Positions 61,991 through 64,000 of a stretch of DNA of 64,000 nt are shown here, one piece after another. The DNA comes from Burkholderia ambifaria AMMD (lineage in GTDB: Bacteria > Pseudomonadota > Gammaproteobacteria > Burkholderiales > Burkholderiaceae): NCBI RefSeq assembly GCF_000203915.1, contig NC_008390.1, positions 2,666,001 through 2,730,000 of the forward strand. The letters are read 5' to 3'. Numbering within the stretch: the first letter of the stretch is position 1; every line of letters starts with the position of its first letter. Both the position numbers and the translations under genes were made by a program. Under the pieces are notes generated by a model that saw only the letters and a program-made list of their open reading frames with translations, was not told where the DNA came from and did not search any database.

Positions 61991-64000
61991 ATGGCCCTCC
62001 AGGCAGCCGGCCCCGCACGATACGCGCGGCCCGCCGCAGCGGTGCTTGCAATGGCGCTGGCGCTGCATGCAGGCACCGGCTGCGCGCAAACGGCGCCGGT
62101 GCAGGTGGCAGCCGCGCCGGTGCTGGTGCCCGTGCCTGCGCCCGTGCCTGCGTCCGTGCCTACTTCCGTGCCTGCGTCCGTGCCTGCGCCTGTGCCCGTG
62201 CCTGTGCCCGTGCCGGTGCCTACGCCCGTGCCTGCGCCAGTGCCTGCGCCCATGCCCATGCCCACGCCCACGCCCGCGCCCGCCTCCGACGCACTGTTTC
62301 TCGACGTCTCGCTCAATGGCGAACCGACGCACCGGATCGCACGCTTCCAGCAAATCGACGGACGCCTGTACGCGGCCTCCGCCGACCTGAACGACCTGGG
62401 TATCGCGACGAACGACCGGACGAACGACCGCACGCAGGAGCCGTCGAACGTGCTCGTCGCGCTCGACACGCTCGCCGGGCTGCGCTACGACTACGACGCG
62501 GGCCGGCAGACGCTCGACCTGCGCGTGCCCGATGCGCTGCGCATCCCGCACACGTTCGATACGCGCGCCCTCGCGGCCGCGCCGCCCGCCACGTCCGGCC
62601 GCGGCTTCGTGCTGAACTACGACGCCTACGCGCAGACCATCGCCCATGCGCCGCTCGCGGTCTGGAGCGAGGCGCGCTATTTCGACCCGTACGGCGTATT
62701 CAGCAGCACCGGCGTCGCGTATCTGTACGACGACCGCCGGCGCTACGTGCGCTACGACACGTCGTGGAGTCATTCGAACCCCGGCACGCTCACGACGACC
62801 CAGATCGGCGACACGATTTCGTCGTCGTTGTCGTGGACCCGCTCGCTGCGCATCGGCGGCGTGCAGTGGCGCAGCAATTTCGGCCTGCGTCCCGATCTGG
62901 TCACGTTTCCGGTACCCGCGCTGTCCGGCAGCGCGGTCGTGCCGACCTCGGTCGACCTGTACGTGAACAACGTGCGCCAGTTCAGCGGCAACGTGGCGAG
63001 CGGGCCGTTCGTGATCAACAGCGTGCCCGGCATCACCGGCGCGGGCAACGCAACGGTCATCACGCGCGACGCGCTCGGCCGCTCGATCGCGACGTCCATT
63101 CCGCTGTACGTCGACACGCGCCTGCTCGCCCCCGGCCTCGCCAGCTATTCGGCGGAAGCCGGGTTCCTGCGCCGCGCCTATGGCATCGATTCCTTCGACT
63201 ACGCGCGCACGCCGGCCGCGAGCGGCTCGCTGCGCTACGGCATCAGCGAGCGCCTGACCGTCGAGGCGCATGCGGAAGCGACGGCCGGCGTCTACAACGC
63301 AGGCGCCGGCGCGCTTGCACGTCTGGGCGAACGCGGCGTGGCGAACGCGTCGCTGGCGCTCAGCGCGCCGGGCCGCACCGGCGTGCAGGCCGGCATCGGC
63401 TACCAGTACGTGACGCCGCGCTTCTCCATCGATGCGCAGACGCTGCGCGCCTTCGGCGACTACAGCGACCTCGGCAGCCGCGAAGGCGTGCCGGTATCGC
63501 GCGCCACCGACCGCGTCACGGTGTCATTCCCGTTCCTGCGCAGGCAGACGCTGTCGTTCAGCTATCTCGGCCTCAAGTATCCGGGCGTCGCCGCCTCGCG
63601 CATCGGCTCGGTCGCCTACCTGGTCAATCTCGGCGGGCTGACCTCGATCACGTTCAGCGGCTTCCAGGACCTCCGGCAGCGCGACACGCGCGGCTTCTTC
63701 GTGAGCCTGAGCATCGGGCTCGGCGGCAACACGTCCGTGTCGTTGAACGCCGGGCGGCAGAACGGCGACTCGACCTACACGCTGAGCGCGACACGGCCGC
63801 CCGACTATGGCGGCGGCGTCGGCTGGAACGTGCAGGCGGGCGCCAACGCAGGCATGCGCTACGCGCAGGGGCAGCTGCAGTATCTCGGCCGTGCGGGCGA
63901 GGTCACGCTGCTCGCGCAGTCGTTCGACGGGCACCGCAACGCGTCGGTCGACGTCACGGGCGCGATCGTGCTGATGAACGGCCAGCTGATGACGGCACGC
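61991..64000 (+). CDS. Outer-membrane usher (CsuD-like), 3' end beyond the window
   Basis: The frame is open from 61991 to the last base (670 codons, no stop). After a signal (YARPAAAVLAMALALHAGTGCAQ) comes an unusual Pro/Val/Ala-rich stretch of about 45 residues, then DALFLDVSLNGEPTHRIARFQQIDGRLYAASADLNDLGI (usher N-terminal domain). The barrel follows, with GRGFVLNYDAYAQTI, RYDTSWSHSNPGTLTTTQIGDTISSS and VDLYVNNVRQFSGNVASGPFVINSVPGITGAGNATVITRDALGRS. TTG 61970, preceded by GGAAGGA, is an alternative start. It is the pore through which Csu-type pilins are exported and assembled. Confidence 0.92.
   Translation, partial: MALQAAGPARYARPAAAVLAMALALHAGTGCAQTAPVQVAAAPVLVPVPAPVPASVPTSVPASVPAPVPVPVPVPVPTPVPAPVPAPMPMPTPTPAPASDALFLDVSLNGEPTHRIARFQQIDGRLYAASADLNDLGIATNDRTNDRTQEPSNVLVALDTLAGLRYDYDAGRQTLDLRVPDALRIPHTFDTRALAAAPPATSGRGFVLNYDAYAQTIAHAPLAVWSEARYFDPYGVFSSTGVAYLYDDRRRYVRYDTSWSHSNPGTLTTTQIGDTISSSLSWTRSLRIGGVQWRSNFGLRPDLVTFPVPALSGSAVVPTSVDLYVNNVRQFSGNVASGPFVINSVPGITGAGNATVITRDALGRSIATSIPLYVDTRLLAPGLASYSAEAGFLRRAYGIDSFDYARTPAASGSLRYGISERLTVEAHAEATAGVYNAGAGALARLGERGVANASLALSAPGRTGVQAGIGYQYVTPRFSIDAQTLRAFGDYSDLGSREGVPVSRATDRVTVSFPFLRRQTLSFSYLGLKYPGVAASRIGSVAYLVNLGGLTSITFSGFQDLRQRDTRGFFVSLSIGLGGNTSVSLNAGRQNGDSTYTLSATRPPDYGGGVGWNVQAGANAGMRYAQGQLQYLGRAGEVTLLAQSFDGHRNASVDVTGAIVLMNGQLMTAR

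Overview
The window looks like chromosome 1 of a Burkholderia species, most likely of the Burkholderia cepacia complex. The reasons are very high G+C coding sequence from about 12.3 kb onward, a fused hemDX gene inside hemC-hemDX-hemY, an OpcP-like trimeric porin, a nadE-glnB pair, and many short intergenic regions. This assignment is inferred from gene content and order; no database search was possible.

Layout. Positions 1 to about 11.85 kb are an accessory region that is visibly less G+C rich. It appears to consist of at least two adjoining integrated elements lying upstream of an initiator tRNA gene (12218-12294). The left element (1 to about 3.79 kb) carries the 3' part of a PrtN-type activator gene, an overlapping pair encoding a STAS/GHKL-ATPase protein and a small STAS-like protein, a convergent Cas2-like small protein, an unknown gene and an excisionase-like gene. 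The right element (about 3.90-11.78 kb) starts with a P4-type tyrosine integrase. It also holds a gene with a HEPN-like RNxxxH motif, a decayed DUF927-type phage replication gene translationally coupled to an AlpA-like regulator, two unknown genes, a serine resolvase with a likely res site, and an Abi-alpha (DUF4393) gene. The junctions share a layout: a doubled short motif, then 43-45 bp, then a common ATGAATTCTGTCGGG box. Further doubled motifs suggest that this spot has been hit repeatedly.

From 12.3 kb the sequence is chromosomal backbone. In order it carries: a secreted beta-helix lipoprotein; an SDR/TetR divergent pair; ecotin; small envelope proteins; an MFS exporter; otsA with a coupled kinase-like ATPase; two tandem paralogous lipoproteins; an ABC importer with no binding protein beside it; a two-component system divergent from a Spy/CpxP-like protein; a pirin; a histidine/lysine/arginine-type ABC importer; a GNAT enzyme and LysR regulator; a porin; glnB-nadE; a FemAB-like acyltransferase; a GH3 beta-glucosidase facing an AraC regulator; a GIY-YIG protein with a histone-H1-like tail; ppa; an aldehyde dehydrogenase/SDR/transporter operon; hemY-hemDX-hemC facing ppc; a methyltransferase/XRE divergent pair; and the start of an archaic (Csu-like, spore coat U) chaperone-usher pilus cluster whose usher gene runs off the right edge.

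The best candidates for something undescribed are the STAS-GHKL/STAS/Cas2-like module at 0.5-2.0 kb, and the set of possible defence genes (HEPN-like, Abi-alpha and two unknown ORFs) in the integrase element at 3.9-11.8 kb.
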